Source: an uncultured Clostridia bacterium (GTDB lineage Bacteria; Bacillota; Clostridia; Oscillospirales; Acutalibacteraceae). From it: a stretch of 64,000 nt of DNA. The stretch spans positions 43,437 through 107,436 of the forward strand of contig CALGRR010000131.1 of assembly GCA_937880805.1 (NCBI GenBank). The letters are read 5' to 3'. The notes below the pieces were generated by a model that was not told the origin of the DNA, did no database searches, and saw only the letters and a list, made by a program, of their open reading frames with translations. The position numbers were made by a program, and so were the translations under genes. Below, in pieces: positions 33,291 through 41,125 of this stretch (the first letter of the stretch is position 1; every line of letters starts with the position of its first letter).

Positions 33291-35111
33291 TCAGAATTTA
33301 CGGTTTTCTTCGTATTTCTGCTTTACTGCCTCATAGGTTTCGGCGGGAATATCGGGGTTGCCCTTTGAATATGAGGGAATAAGCATATCACCCGCGACGT
33401 TGGGGTCTGTGCACTGGGTATCGTTTCTCCAGATTTCGCGCACCTCGGGGTCTCTGAGGTTGGGAATATCCTGGGGAACTCCGCCCGCAAGCAATGAACG
33501 GTAGGCAAACATACCGGGAAGGAACATATCCATTGCTTCATAAACATCAATAATATCCATATCATCTCTGCCGCGAAGCTTTTCGATGAAGTTATACATC
33601 GTGTAGAAATCGGAACCGCCGTGGCCCGCATCCTCTGCCTTCTTGCTGAGGTAATCCGATGTTGAAGTGTTAACGGATTTGGAGTTATTATCACCCTCAT
33701 TGACATCGCAGTTAACAAAAAGAGTTTTTACTCCGCCGTTATCCTCATCTTCTCTGGAGCTTTCCATTCTGCCCTTTGAACCGTAGATTGAATACCAGAT
33801 TGAATCCTTTGAGCAGCCAACACCGTGGATACTCTTAAGGATAGCACCGTTTTCAAGAGTTATAACTTCCATTCCTATCGGGCCCGCCTTGGCACCCATT
33901 CTTGCCATTCTTGCATTGAAGGGCACTTCAAAGCCCATTACCTTAACGGGACGCATTCCTGTTATGTGAATAAGGGGACCGATTGAGTGAGTGCAGTAAT
34001 AGCAAGCGTGCATTGTGTTACGCCAATGCTCGGGAACGCCTCTTGTTATATCGTGCCAGATTGATTCGCAGTTGTGCATATATTCGCCCTCGCCGTATTC
34101 AAACTCGCCGAGAACGCCGTCACGGTAAAGCTCACGCATCTTTTTGGGAGCAGGCATATAGCAATAGTTTTCTGCGTATGCATATGTTCTGCCCGTTCTT
34201 TCAACAGCTTCAATAAGCTCAACAGCTTCTTTCATAGTCTGCATAGGCAGAACCTCGCTGATAACATCAAGACCCTTTTCTAGGCATCTTATAGCAAAAG
34301 GAACGTGCTCGTTTGCATAGTTTGCAAGCACAACACAATCCATATCGTGGTTGATAAACTCTTCAAAATCGGTATAGAAGGTTATGTTTTTATTGCTGAA
34401 TTCATCCTTTACTCTGTTGAGGAAAGGCTCATAATTATCGCATATTGCAACAAGCTCTGCATTATCGGAGCACTCGCAGTAACGCATCATTGTTCTGCCT
34501 CTGCCCGCACCGAGAACACCTACTTTTATTTTGGGAGCCTTATAAATCTTTTTATAGAAGCTGCAATCCTCGTTAACCATATCAATGCTGTCAACATTAT
34601 GTTCGGTTATAACAGCTTCCCAGCGTTTCTGCATTCCCTCATCATACTCAACGGGAACAAAGCCTGATGAAAGATAGCTCTTTACCGCACCCTTACGCCA
34701 CTCATCGGTGGTGAGATAAATATAGTCAACCTTCTGTGCTGCAAGCTTTTTAATGCAGACATTATTAAGGTATTTTCCGAGACCCTTGCCTCTGAATTCG
34801 GTTTTTATTCCTACCATATGGAGCTCACCGCAATTTTCATCGGGATGGAAAACAGCGGTTGCCGTGCCGATATGCTCTCCCTCATAATCAAGGAAGAAAA
34901 CATCGGTTTCAATATTTATATCGTCGTGATCGGTGATTCGGGCATCGAAGCGGCTTTTATCCGCATCGTCTGCTTCAAGTCCGTTTTTGCAGCAATCAAG
35001 CCACGCCTGAATATCCTGCTCACCTGCATAATTCACGATTGAATACCCTTCGGGCAAAGCAAGCTCTTCAACGGGAGTGCCTGCAAGCCAATACATTTTT
35101 AACTGTGCCAT
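33291..35111 (-). CDS. Fusion of GNAT acetyltransferase and Gfo/Idh/MocA oxidoreductase
   Basis: 606-residue two-domain cytoplasmic protein. Residues about 1-175 are a GNAT domain with the acetyl-CoA loop MVGIKTEFRGKGLGKYL and YLTTDEWRKGAVKSYLSSGF. Residues about 195-606 are a Gfo/Idh/MocA oxidoreductase with the Rossmann loop VGVLGAGRGRTMMRYC, LANYANEHVPFAIRCLEKG, and SEVLPMQTMKEAVELIEAV, where the usual EKP lysine-proline is replaced by EVLP. The catalytic lysine of EKP therefore appears absent. A sugar or cyclitol substrate is likely; acetylation of an amino sugar coupled to redox change is inference. It has its own promoter with a palindrome across the -35 region. Confidence 0.88.
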   Translation of the reverse strand: MAQLKMYWLAGTPVEELALPEGYSIVNYAGEQDIQAWLDCCKNGLEADDADKSRFDARITDHDDINIETDVFFLDYEGEHIGTATAVFHPDENCGELHMVGIKTEFRGKGLGKYLNNVCIKKLAAQKVDYIYLTTDEWRKGAVKSYLSSGFVPVEYDEGMQKRWEAVITEHNVDSIDMVNEDCSFYKKIYKAPKIKVGVLGAGRGRTMMRYCECSDNAELVAICDNYEPFLNRVKDEFSNKNITFYTDFEEFINHDMDCVVLANYANEHVPFAIRCLEKGLDVISEVLPMQTMKEAVELIEAVERTGRTYAYAENYCYMPAPKKMRELYRDGVLGEFEYGEGEYMHNCESIWHDITRGVPEHWRNTMHACYYCTHSIGPLIHITGMRPVKVMGFEVPFNARMARMGAKAGPIGMEVITLENGAILKSIHGVGCSKDSIWYSIYGSKGRMESSREDEDNGGVKTLFVNCDVNEGDNNSKSVNTSTSDYLSKKAEDAGHGGSDFYTMYNFIEKLRGRDDMDIIDVYEAMDMFLPGMFAYRSLLAGGVPQDIPNLRDPEVREIWRNDTQCTDPNVAGDMLIPSYSKGNPDIPAETYEAVKQKYEENRKF

Positions 35112-35144
35112 AGCAATTACCTCTTATAACTTAAAGTTTGATTA

Positions 35145-35174
35145 ATTATACACCCCGTTGCTTTAAAAAGCAAC
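35145..35174 (-). promoter_or_regulatory. Promoter with palindromic operator candidate for the fusion gene
   Basis: On the minus strand TTGCTT (35168-35173) and TATAAT (35145-35150) are 17 bases apart. The bases 35157-35174, GTTGCTTTAAAAAGCAAC, are a perfect 8-2-8 palindrome that covers the -35 box and part of the spacer, a position suited to a repressor. Confidence 0.68.
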
Positions 35175-35190
35175 ACTATCAGAGCAAAAT

Positions 35191-35223
35191 AAAATCCGGA
35201 ACACAAAAATGTTCCGGACTTTT
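35191..35223. terminator. Intrinsic terminator after purC
   Basis: TCCGGAACA and TGTTCCGGA pair perfectly around a short A-rich loop, with A residues on one side and TTTT on the other. It ends purC on the minus strand. Confidence 0.85.
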
Positions 35224-35228
35224 CGTTT

Positions 35229-35912
35229 TTATCTGTTGTTGATAAGCTTTGTGAGTTCAACGGGATCAACAATCTTGCCGTCCTTATAAACTCTCATATT
35301 ACCCGAAGCGATTTCGTCGATAAGGATAACTTCATCGTTGTTATAACCGAACTCAAACTTGATATCCCAAAGGTCAAGACCGATTGATTTGAGGTCATCG
35401 GCAACAATCTTTGTTATTGCAAGAGTCTGAGCCTTCATGCTTTCAAACATTTCGGGGCTCATAATGCCGAGAGCTGCAAGGCCTTCGCCTGTTACAAGGG
35501 GATCGCCGAGAGCATCGTTTTTGAATGTGCATTCAACATAGCCGCCTTCAAGCACTGTGCCGTCTGCAATATATTCGCCGTATCTGCGGATGAAGCTGCC
35601 TGTTGCAACAAGGCGGCAGATAACTTCAAGACCGTGACCGAATACCTTACCGGGAAGAACCTCCATTGTTGCATCATCAAGATTTGCACTCACATAATGA
35701 GTCTTGATGCCTGCTTTTTTGAGAAGCTCAAAATAGTGAATTGATGTTTCAAGGTTTGCCTTGCCGATGCCTTCGATGGTGAGGCCAACGCTGTTTTCAC
35801 CGGGATCGAAAACGCCGTCTTTGCCTGTGCAGTCATCCTTGAACTTAAGCATTACATTGCCGTTGTCAAGTGAATAAACGTCTTTGGTTTTGCCTTCATA
35901 AATCTTTGTCAT
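35229..35912 (-). CDS. purC: SAICAR synthetase
   Basis: 227-residue phosphoribosylaminoimidazole-succinocarboxamide synthase: joins aspartate to CAIR with ATP in purine synthesis. IYEGKTKDVYSLDNGNVMLKFKDDCTG is the N-terminal ATP-binding part, EVICRLVATGSFIRRYG the CAIR site and LWDIKFEFGYNNDEVILIDEIASGNMR the metal-binding C-terminal motif. The ATG at 35912 follows AAAGGAGTG. It stands alone, away from other purine genes, and no purine riboswitch is recognisable upstream. Confidence 0.95.
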   Translation of the reverse strand: MTKIYEGKTKDVYSLDNGNVMLKFKDDCTGKDGVFDPGENSVGLTIEGIGKANLETSIHYFELLKKAGIKTHYVSANLDDATMEVLPGKVFGHGLEVICRLVATGSFIRRYGEYIADGTVLEGGYVECTFKNDALGDPLVTGEGLAALGIMSPEMFESMKAQTLAITKIVADDLKSIGLDLWDIKFEFGYNNDEVILIDEIASGNMRVYKDGKIVDPVELTKLINNR

Positions 35913-36070
35913 AATGCACACTCCTTTACTCAATAAGAACACAATTACTTTATCACAATTTTTTTGATTTGTATATATTTTTTTGCGAATTTTTTTGCCG
36001 TGTTTTCAATTTTTTTAGATGTTACAAAAATGTGCCGAATTTAAAGATTGGATATATAAAAAATTACAAT

Positions 36071-36106
36071 ATCAAACCCCGCCCTTTGCAGAGGGCAGGG
36101 TTTGAT
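36071..36106 (-). terminator. Terminator of the anchored glycosidase-like gene
   Basis: ATCAAACCC-GCCCT and AGGGC-GGGTTTGAT form a 15-bp stem with one mismatch; the minus-strand side ends in an AT-rich tail. Confidence 0.8.
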
Positions 36107-36110
36107 TCAA

Positions 36111-37343
36111 TTAATCTGCATAACCTTTCTGAACTGCATAATATGCAGGCTTGGGCTTGCCTTCGCCGTCAACAAGACCCCAGCCGGTTTCAACGGGGCA
36201 GTCTGCCTGACCGCAAACATAGCAGCTGTCGCTGTCGCCCCAACAGTAAACGCACATTCCGATAACATAATCAAGCTTACGCACCTTGGGGATAACATAT
36301 TCAAAGAATTCTGCCTGGCCTTCGGGAGTGTGGGGGAATCTGTAAAGTCCCATACCCTCTGCAAGCTCACAGTAAAGATGGTTTGAATATTCGCCGTTAA
36401 AAATAAGATTTGCTCTTTCTTCGGGAGTTCTGTCGCTGTAATCCCTGATAATTTCTTCCTTCATATCCTTGGGAAGATTGTTGATGAAATCATCAATATT
36501 TGCTCTTGCCTCTTCTTCGCTGTTATAGCCGTATTTCTGAAGAATTGCAATTTTCTCTTCCTTTGTTTTGGGCTCGCCGTAACCGATATAGCCGAATTCG
36601 CAAAGGATAACGGGCTTGCCGGTAACAAGCCTTACAAAGTTGAGAAGTGTTATATACTGGTCTGCATTTTTGAGAACGGGCTCAAAGCAGCCGAGATACA
36701 TATCAAGACCAACATAATCGCAGTACTGATGGTATTCCGTCATTTTAAAAGGAAGCTGGGCTACCGAAAGTCCGCCGAGGTTATAGCCTATAATAATATC
36801 GCCTCTGACGGGATACATTGCCTCAAGCTGCATACCGATAAAATCTGCTGCTTCATCAAGAGTGAGAGGAAGAGTAAAACGGTCAATACCCATTTCATTG
36901 GTTATCTGGAAAGCACCTACTATACCTTTAAGGTCTTCGGCATAAAATCTTGCAATATCCTGAATTCCCTCTCTGCTTTCGGGCTTTCTGGGGTCAAGAC
37001 CGTATGCGATATAATCATCAGGATAAGGTGTAACACCGAAAATTCTTATTCCGTTGTTAACATATTCCTGACTTTCTGCCTTCCAGCGTTTGTAGCTTTC
37101 AGAGATTGTTCCGTCTGCGTTATAAGGGAAGGGAATATCGTCACGGAACCATTCAACATTTGCATCGTTTATAAGCTCATACTGAGGGTCAAGGTGGCAC
37201 ACACCCTTCATAAATCCGCCGATTTTTTCTTCGGCAACCGCAATTTCCTTATCAAAGGGAACCGTAACATCGGTTACGATGAGCGATAAAAACGGGGTCA
37301 GCACGGCAAGAATAAAGCCGATGATTTTAAAAAGAATTGTCAT
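36111..37343 (-). CDS. Membrane-anchored TIM-barrel glycoside hydrolase-like protein
   Basis: 410-residue protein with an N-terminal hydrophobic segment (ILFKIIGFILAVLTPFLSLIV) that acts as a signal anchor or signal peptide; no lipobox is seen. The rest is a (beta/alpha)8 barrel resembling clan GH-A: FQITNEMGIDRF carries the N-E acid/base pair at strand 4 and ILCEFGYIGYGEP the nucleophile-type glutamate at strand 7. YCDYVGLDMYLGCFEP and YCWGDSDSC lie at the active-site face. The GH family cannot be fixed; GH5-like or GH113-like are options. The ATG at 37343 follows AAAGGAGTG. Confidence 0.68.
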   Translation of the reverse strand: MTILFKIIGFILAVLTPFLSLIVTDVTVPFDKEIAVAEEKIGGFMKGVCHLDPQYELINDANVEWFRDDIPFPYNADGTISESYKRWKAESQEYVNNGIRIFGVTPYPDDYIAYGLDPRKPESREGIQDIARFYAEDLKGIVGAFQITNEMGIDRFTLPLTLDEAADFIGMQLEAMYPVRGDIIIGYNLGGLSVAQLPFKMTEYHQYCDYVGLDMYLGCFEPVLKNADQYITLLNFVRLVTGKPVILCEFGYIGYGEPKTKEEKIAILQKYGYNSEEEARANIDDFINNLPKDMKEEIIRDYSDRTPEERANLIFNGEYSNHLYCELAEGMGLYRFPHTPEGQAEFFEYVIPKVRKLDYVIGMCVYCWGDSDSCYVCGQADCPVETGWGLVDGEGKPKPAYYAVQKGYAD

Positions 37344-37374
37344 TTTGCAGCACTCCTTTTTATGTGTTAGCTTC

Positions 37375-37403
37375 ATTTTAACAAAAATGTAATATAAATA
37401 CAA
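37375..37403 (-). promoter_or_regulatory. Promoter of the anchored glycosidase-like gene
   Basis: Minus-strand TTGTAT (37398-37403), 17-base spacer, TAAAAT (37375-37380), about 32 bases before the start codon. Same -35/-10 pair as the LCP operon promoter. Confidence 0.72.
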
Positions 37404-37458
37404 TAGATTTGTAATTCTTTTTTAAAAATTTGACTATAACTAAATCTGATTTTAGCTC

Positions 37459-37487
37459 TTGAAAATAAATACATTATATGGTAAAAT
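37459..37487 (+). promoter_or_regulatory. Promoter of the cysteine synthase gene
   Basis: TTGAAA (37459-37464), 17-base spacer, TAAAAT (37482-37487). The resulting 5' leader of about 65 bases shows no convincing T-box or riboswitch fold. Confidence 0.75.
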
Positions 37488-37560
37488 CATTAAGTTCGTG
37501 TTCCGCATAAAATGATGTTGTAAGACGGCGTAACAAAAGCCGCAGACAGAGGTGTATATA

Positions 37561-38490
37561 ATGATTTGCAACAATGTTCTTGAGGCAATCGGCGAAACTC
37601 CGATTATCCGCCTCAATCATATGGTCGATGAGGATTCGGCTGAAATCCTTGTTAAGTTTGAGGGTCTTAATGTAGGAGGCTCAATTAAAACAAGAACGGC
37701 ATATAATATGATACTTGCCGCCGAAAAGGCAGGAAAAATAAATAAAGATACTATTATTGTTGAACCCACCAGCGGCAATCAGGGCATCGGTCTTGCTCTT
37801 GTTGGTGCGGTAAGAGGCTACAAAACAATAATAATTATGCCCGATTCTGTGAGTGAAGAACGCAGAAAGCTTGTTCGTCACTACGGTGCCGAGGTTAAGC
37901 TTGTTCACGATGCGGGAAATATCGGCAAATGCATTGACGAATGCCTTCAGCTTGCACTTAAAATGCAGGCAGAAAACGATAATGTTTTTGTTCCCCAGCA
38001 GTTTGAAAACCCTGCCAATGTTGAAATTCAGAGAAATGTTACGGGCGTTGAAATTCTCAAGCAGGTCGGCAAGCCCATTCACGGCTTTTGCTCGGGAATA
38101 GGCACGGGCGGAACAATAACGGGCATAGGCGAAACCCTTAAAAAGGAAAACCCCGATATTGAAATCTGGGCGGTTGAGCCCGAACACGCCGCAATTCTTT
38201 CAGGCGGTTCAATCGGAACACATATTCAGATGGGTATCGGCGACGGTCTAATTCCCCCTATTCTCAACACCGGGATTTACAGCGACATTTGCATTGTCAA
38301 GGATGAAGAGGCACTCAATGCTTCAAAAGACCTTGCTTCAAAAGAAGGAATTCTTTGCGGAATTTCAAGCGGCACGAATGTTGCCGCAGCAATAAGACTT
38401 GCAAAAAAGCTCGGAAAAGGAAAAACGGTTGTTACCGTTCTTCCCGATACGGCGGAAAGATATTTTTCAACCCCGCTTTTTGAAGATTGA
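37561..38490 (+). CDS. cysK: Cysteine synthase family, PLP-dependent
   Basis: 309-residue fold-type II PLP enzyme, predicted to make cysteine from O-acetylserine and sulfide. The PLP lysine is in VGGSIKTRTA (usually GSVKDR), the substrate loop is EPTSGNQGIGLA (usually TSGNTGI), and the phosphate-binding GIGTGGTITGIG follows, with GISSGTN near the end. The Asn-Gln substitution and KTR variant may mean a different amino acid acceptor. The ATG at 37561 lies 6 bases after AGAGGTG; a GTG 3 codons upstream would overlap that site. Confidence 0.88.
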   Translation: MICNNVLEAIGETPIIRLNHMVDEDSAEILVKFEGLNVGGSIKTRTAYNMILAAEKAGKINKDTIIVEPTSGNQGIGLALVGAVRGYKTIIIMPDSVSEERRKLVRHYGAEVKLVHDAGNIGKCIDECLQLALKMQAENDNVFVPQQFENPANVEIQRNVTGVEILKQVGKPIHGFCSGIGTGGTITGIGETLKKENPDIEIWAVEPEHAAILSGGSIGTHIQMGIGDGLIPPILNTGIYSDICIVKDEEALNASKDLASKEGILCGISSGTNVAAAIRLAKKLGKGKTVVTVLPDTAERYFSTPLFED

Positions 38491-38505
38491 TTGTAAAATA
38501 AATCA

Positions 38506-38534
38506 GAGGCTGTTTAAAAACAGCCTCTTTTTTT
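38506..38534 (+). terminator. Terminator after the cysteine synthase gene
   Basis: GAGGCTGTTT and AAACAGCCTC pair perfectly and are followed by seven T. Confidence 0.93.
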
Positions 38535-38568
38535 GTTGCTGTGTGATTGTTTTAAAATGGATTGATAT

Positions 38569-38737
38569 GGTGAAATATTTTCTTTCGAAAATGTGAAATA
38601 ATCCTGACGGAATGTGAAATTTAATGCTAACGCATTAAGTGAAATTAAATCCACCCATCGCCACAGCGATTTCATTCGAGCAAAGCGAGAATTTCACATT
38701 GCAAAGCAATATTTCACCCACCCGCAAGGGTGGATTT
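38569..38737. repeat. Large nested foldback repeat (about 170 bp)
   Basis: Several complementary blocks nest in this gene-free stretch. GGTGAAATATT (38569-38579) pairs with AATATTTCACC (38708-38718). AATGTGAAAT occurs twice (38590, 38611) and pairs with ATTTCACATT (38691-38700). Local hairpins are TTAATGC/GCATTAA (38621-38638), ATCGC/GCGAT (38657-38670), ATTGC/GCAAT (38698-38710) and CCACCC/GGGTGG (38718-38733). AAATCCACCC (38647-38656) is also the complement of GGGTGGATTT (38728-38737). The pattern of short hairpins joined by GTGAAAT modules looks like an intergenic repeat family; it could be a MITE-like element or a structured RNA. No reading frame. Confidence 0.72.
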
Positions 38738-38742
38738 AGTTG

Positions 38743-38770
38743 AAAAAAGCAGCCTTTCGGCTGCTTTTTT
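38743..38770 (-). terminator. Terminator of the tRNA operon
   Basis: AAAAAAGCAGCC and GGCTGCTTTTTT form a 12-bp perfect stem with a TTTC loop, immediately after the tRNA-Gln 3' end. Confidence 0.92.
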
Positions 38771-38771
38771 C

Positions 38772-38846
38772 TGGCTGGGACGGCTGGATTTGAACCAGCG
38801 AGTGCGGGAGTCAAAGTCCCGTGCCTTACCGCTTGGCGACGCCCCA
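38772..38846 (-). tRNA. tRNA-Gln (UUG)
   Basis: Minus-strand cloverleaf beginning TGGGGCG with anticodon loop CTTTGAC (anticodon TTG), TpsiC arm GGTTCAAATCC and an encoded CCA end. Last in the four-tRNA operon. Confidence 0.96.
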
Positions 38847-38909
38847 ATATATAATTGTTTTAATTATTAAAATACGCAAAGCAGTTAAGCTTTGCGTAAG
38901 GCTTTTAAA

Positions 38910-38987
38910 TGGGGTGGTTGATGGGAGTCGAACCCACGACCTCCAGGGCCACAACCTGGCACTCTAACCAACTGAGCTACAACCACC
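38910..38987 (-). tRNA. tRNA-His (GUG)
   Basis: Minus-strand cloverleaf with anticodon loop TTGTGGC (anticodon GTG). The encoded G at position -1 (38987) faces the C73 discriminator, the histidine identity pair, and CCA is encoded. Confidence 0.97.
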
Positions 38988-39016
38988 ATTTATAGGCTGC
39001 GATTTCTCGCAGCCTT

Positions 39017-39093
<77 letters not shown>

Positions 39094-39100
39094 ATAAAAA

Positions 39101-39174
39101 TGGAGCGGGTGATGGGAATCGAACCCACACAACCAGCTTGGAAGGCTGGGATTCTACCATTGAACTACACCCGC
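39101..39174 (-). tRNA. tRNA-Gly (UCC)
   Basis: Minus-strand cloverleaf GCGGGTG...CACCCGC with anticodon loop CTTCCAA (anticodon TCC), discriminator U and encoded CCA. First tRNA behind the promoter; only 7 bases separate it from tRNA-Arg. Confidence 0.97.
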
Positions 39175-39192
39175 ATTTTTCGGACAGCGATT

Positions 39193-39221
39193 ATTTTAGC
39201 ATAAGTATTATAAATTGTCAA
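39193..39221 (-). promoter_or_regulatory. tRNA operon promoter
   Basis: Minus-strand TTGACA (39216-39221), 17-base spacer, TAAAAT (39193-39198), placing the transcript start about 12 bases before tRNA-Gly. It is a consensus -35 box, as expected for a stable RNA operon. Confidence 0.88.
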
Positions 39222-39276
39222 TACTAATTTCCTGATTTTTTAACATTAATTTTCAACAATTTTCGCAGTTTTTTAC

Positions 39277-39329
39277 GTAGGGAATGACTATCGGTCATTC
39301 CTCGGAACGCTGTGGACAGCGTTTCCTGC
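39277..39329. repeat. Branched palindromic repeat, copy 1
   Basis: 53 bases in which GTAGG and CCTGC close an outer stem around two hairpins: GGAATGAC/GTCATTCC and GGAACGCTG/CAGCGTTTCC. It aligns with copy 2 at 39955-40008 in the same orientation. The two copies bracket the VanZ-like gene. Confidence 0.82.
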
Positions 39330-39380
39330 AATAAGAGAGCATCCCCCTGTTTTTAATTGTCTATCAAACATTTAACGGTT

Positions 39381-39857
39381 TTAGTAATTTGTATTACCCC
39401 AAATTTTTCGTTTCACAATAAAATACATTCCGTATCCGACAGCCGAGCCAATCATATTCAGAATCAAATCGTCAATATCACAGCTTCCGAGAAGCGTGAA
39501 AAGCTGAATGAGTTCAACAGCCGTTATGCATATCGCCGAAAAAAGCATACAATATCCGAATCTGCTGAACTTTGAAAAAACACACGGAACGAAAAATCCT
39601 AACGGAATGAACATAACAACATTGCCCGCCAGATTAATGACGGAAAAGCAAAACATATATCCGTCATCCGTTCTGCTGACTGCATTTATAAAATTGCGGA
39701 TAGTATGAAACGGCATAAGATTTATGCTTGATTCAAGCATCTCACGGTATGTTCCGAAAGGCTCTCTGCCAATCCGCTGGCCGAACAGCAGCCAAAGCAT
39801 AAGTATGCCATACAGCACGAAACATACTTTTATTATCTGTTTTACCCTCAGACTCAT
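39381..39857 (-). CDS. VanZ-like membrane protein
   Basis: 158-residue protein with four membrane spans and the VanZ signature: INLMPFHTIRNF near residue 46, NLAGNVVMFIPLGFFVP, the conserved ITAVELIQLF and DIDDLILNMIGSAVGY. VanZ-family proteins are linked to teicoplanin resistance and phosphate-lipid or polyprenol-related roles in some hosts, but this one stands alone without van genes, so resistance should not be assumed. Ribosome site CGGAGTAA. It is flanked by two branched repeats. Confidence 0.88.
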   Translation of the reverse strand: MSLRVKQIIKVCFVLYGILMLWLLFGQRIGREPFGTYREMLESSINLMPFHTIRNFINAVSRTDDGYMFCFSVINLAGNVVMFIPLGFFVPCVFSKFSRFGYCMLFSAICITAVELIQLFTLLGSCDIDDLILNMIGSAVGYGMYFIVKRKIWGNTNY

Positions 39858-39889
39858 TGCATTACTCCGGAATCATTGTTTGTGTTTTT

Positions 39890-39918
39890 ATTTTAACATT
39901 ATGTATATTCTCTGTCAA
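39890..39918 (-). promoter_or_regulatory. Promoter of the VanZ-like gene
   Basis: Minus-strand TTGACA (39913-39918), 17-base spacer, TAAAAT (39890-39895), about 33 bases before the start. Confidence 0.85.
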
Positions 39919-39954
39919 TAAATGTTGCTTTGAATCTAAAGGTTGCAAGGTATG

Positions 39955-40008
39955 GTAGGGAATGGTGTCCTCACCATTCCTCGGAACGCTGAGGACAGCG
40001 TTCCCTAC
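39955..40008. repeat. Branched palindromic repeat, copy 2
   Basis: 54 bases: outer stem GTAGGGAA/TTCCCTAC around hairpins GGAATGGTG/CACCATTCC and GGAACGCTG/CAGCGTTCC. Compared with copy 1 the first stem differs on both arms at matched positions, so the pairing, not the sequence, is kept. Confidence 0.85.
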
Positions 40009-40039
40009 AAAAAGAGGTCAACCGTTTTGCCGATTGACC
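40009..40039 (-). terminator. Probable terminator of the zinc-ribbon protein gene
   Basis: GGTCAA and TTGACC close a stem (extended by CCG/CGG-type pairs) followed on the minus strand by TCTTTTTG. It lies about 85 bases after the stop codon at 40124. Confidence 0.65.
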
Positions 40040-40123
40040 CCGTTGATTGTTTTAGTTCTTATCAAGACAAGAAAACGCCCCCTGATTGACCGCATTAGTG
40101 CAAAGATAGAAGGCAATATTTAA

Positions 40124-40969
40124 TTATTTTTCGTACATTATTGCACCGTTCAAACTCACTCTTGTAACACTTAATTTTCCGTTAGCTTGCTCAAAATATA
40201 CTGTAAACGGCATTTCTTCTTCAACACCGAAGGCGTTTTGTGCCGAAACCGTTCCTGCCGCAGAGTATTTATCATCGCTTCTTGCAAATCTCCACGACAT
40301 TGTGTGAAAATCTGCCGTTGCAGGATAATTAAGATATTTCTTGATAACATCTTCCGCTGCCATAATCAGTGAGAGCTCCGCCTCGTAGTTCACCTCATCT
40401 TCGGGGATATGTACTTCATTATAGCGTTTTAGTATACCGCCATTTTCGGAATCATATAAATCTTCATCAAGAAAACCTACATAAAATAAATCTCCATCTT
40501 CAGTAGTGAAAGTGAATCTGTGGTCATCATCACTGCTTCCGTTTGGATAACAGTTCACGGCATTTAGACCACTTTGAGGTTCGCCACTCATAAAAAAGAT
40601 TTCAATTGAGTTTATACCTAAATCACAAAGAACTTTTTCTATTTTTTCTGCCTGTTCGTTGTTATAACCCGATAAAACAAGTAATTCTGAAACATCCTGT
40701 GCGGACTTTTCCGACTCTGATTCCTTATTTATCGAAGAATCACTTAGCACAAGGATGATACCGCAAACGGCACTCATCACAACGACAAGGCATATTACGG
40801 CAACTATGTTCCTTTTGGTTTTTGTTACTGCCTTTGTGACCTTACCTTTTGATTGTAAAGAGTAATTTATATTATCAAAAGCATTGTTTTGACAAGGACA
40901 ACCACAATGAGGGCAAAACTTCGCTTTATCGCTTATCTGTTTCCCGCACTCCTTGCAAGTTACCAACAT
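40124..40969 (-). CDS. Zinc-ribbon membrane protein of unknown function
   Basis: 281-residue protein. The N-terminus is a zinc ribbon (CKECGKQISDKAKFCPHCGCPC, Cys pairs at residues 5/8 and 19/22), then a basic linker, one membrane span (IVAVICLVVVMSAVCGIILVL, about 55-75), and an outer part. The outer part has a segment with DGDLFYVGFLDEDLYDSENGG and a C-terminal domain beginning AAEDVIKKYLNYPATADFHTMSW, which resembles domains found in many Firmicute zinc-ribbon proteins. Function unknown. It has its own promoter. Confidence 0.75.
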   Translation of the reverse strand: MLVTCKECGKQISDKAKFCPHCGCPCQNNAFDNINYSLQSKGKVTKAVTKTKRNIVAVICLVVVMSAVCGIILVLSDSSINKESESEKSAQDVSELLVLSGYNNEQAEKIEKVLCDLGINSIEIFFMSGEPQSGLNAVNCYPNGSSDDDHRFTFTTEDGDLFYVGFLDEDLYDSENGGILKRYNEVHIPEDEVNYEAELSLIMAAEDVIKKYLNYPATADFHTMSWRFARSDDKYSAAGTVSAQNAFGVEEEMPFTVYFEQANGKLSVTRVSLNGAIMYEK

Positions 40970-41002
40970 AATTTAAATCCCCTTTATCTGTTAATTTATT
41001 AC

Positions 41003-41031
41003 ATATTATCACAGATAGGTTAATTTGTAAA
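41003..41031 (-). promoter_or_regulatory. Promoter of the zinc-ribbon protein gene
   Basis: Minus-strand TTTACA (41026-41031), 17-base spacer, TAATAT (41003-41008), about 34 bases before the start. Confidence 0.72.
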
Positions 41032-41085
41032 GAAATCATTTTAAAATTGGCTCGAGCATCAACTCCACACTCCAAGCCTCACCCC

Positions 41086-41114
41086 TTGACAACCCATCCG
41101 TTTTATGCTATTCT
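41086..41114 (+). promoter_or_regulatory. Promoter of the XRE-fucosidase operon
   Basis: TTGACA (41086-41091), 17-base spacer, TATTCT (41109-41114). It gives an unusually long leader of about 170 bases before the regulator gene, which contains the repeats at 41126-41255. Confidence 0.75.
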
Positions 41115-41125
41115 CATTATGTGTA

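Noticed and set aside
35913..36070. Possible purine riboswitch upstream of purC
   Set aside because: Only AT-rich sequence is visible, with no three-way junction core motifs.
36729..37289. 186-codon plus-strand frame opposite the anchored glycosidase-like gene
   Set aside because: No recognisable domain, no ribosome site, and the opposite strand has a complete, well-signalled gene.
37488..37560. Possible T-box or riboswitch in the cysteine synthase leader
   Set aside because: The leader is too short and lacks T-box sequence or terminator/antiterminator structure.
39381..39857. Glycopeptide resistance gene
   Set aside because: VanZ-like proteins are widespread; no vanA/B/H/X-type partner genes are near, so resistance cannot be claimed.
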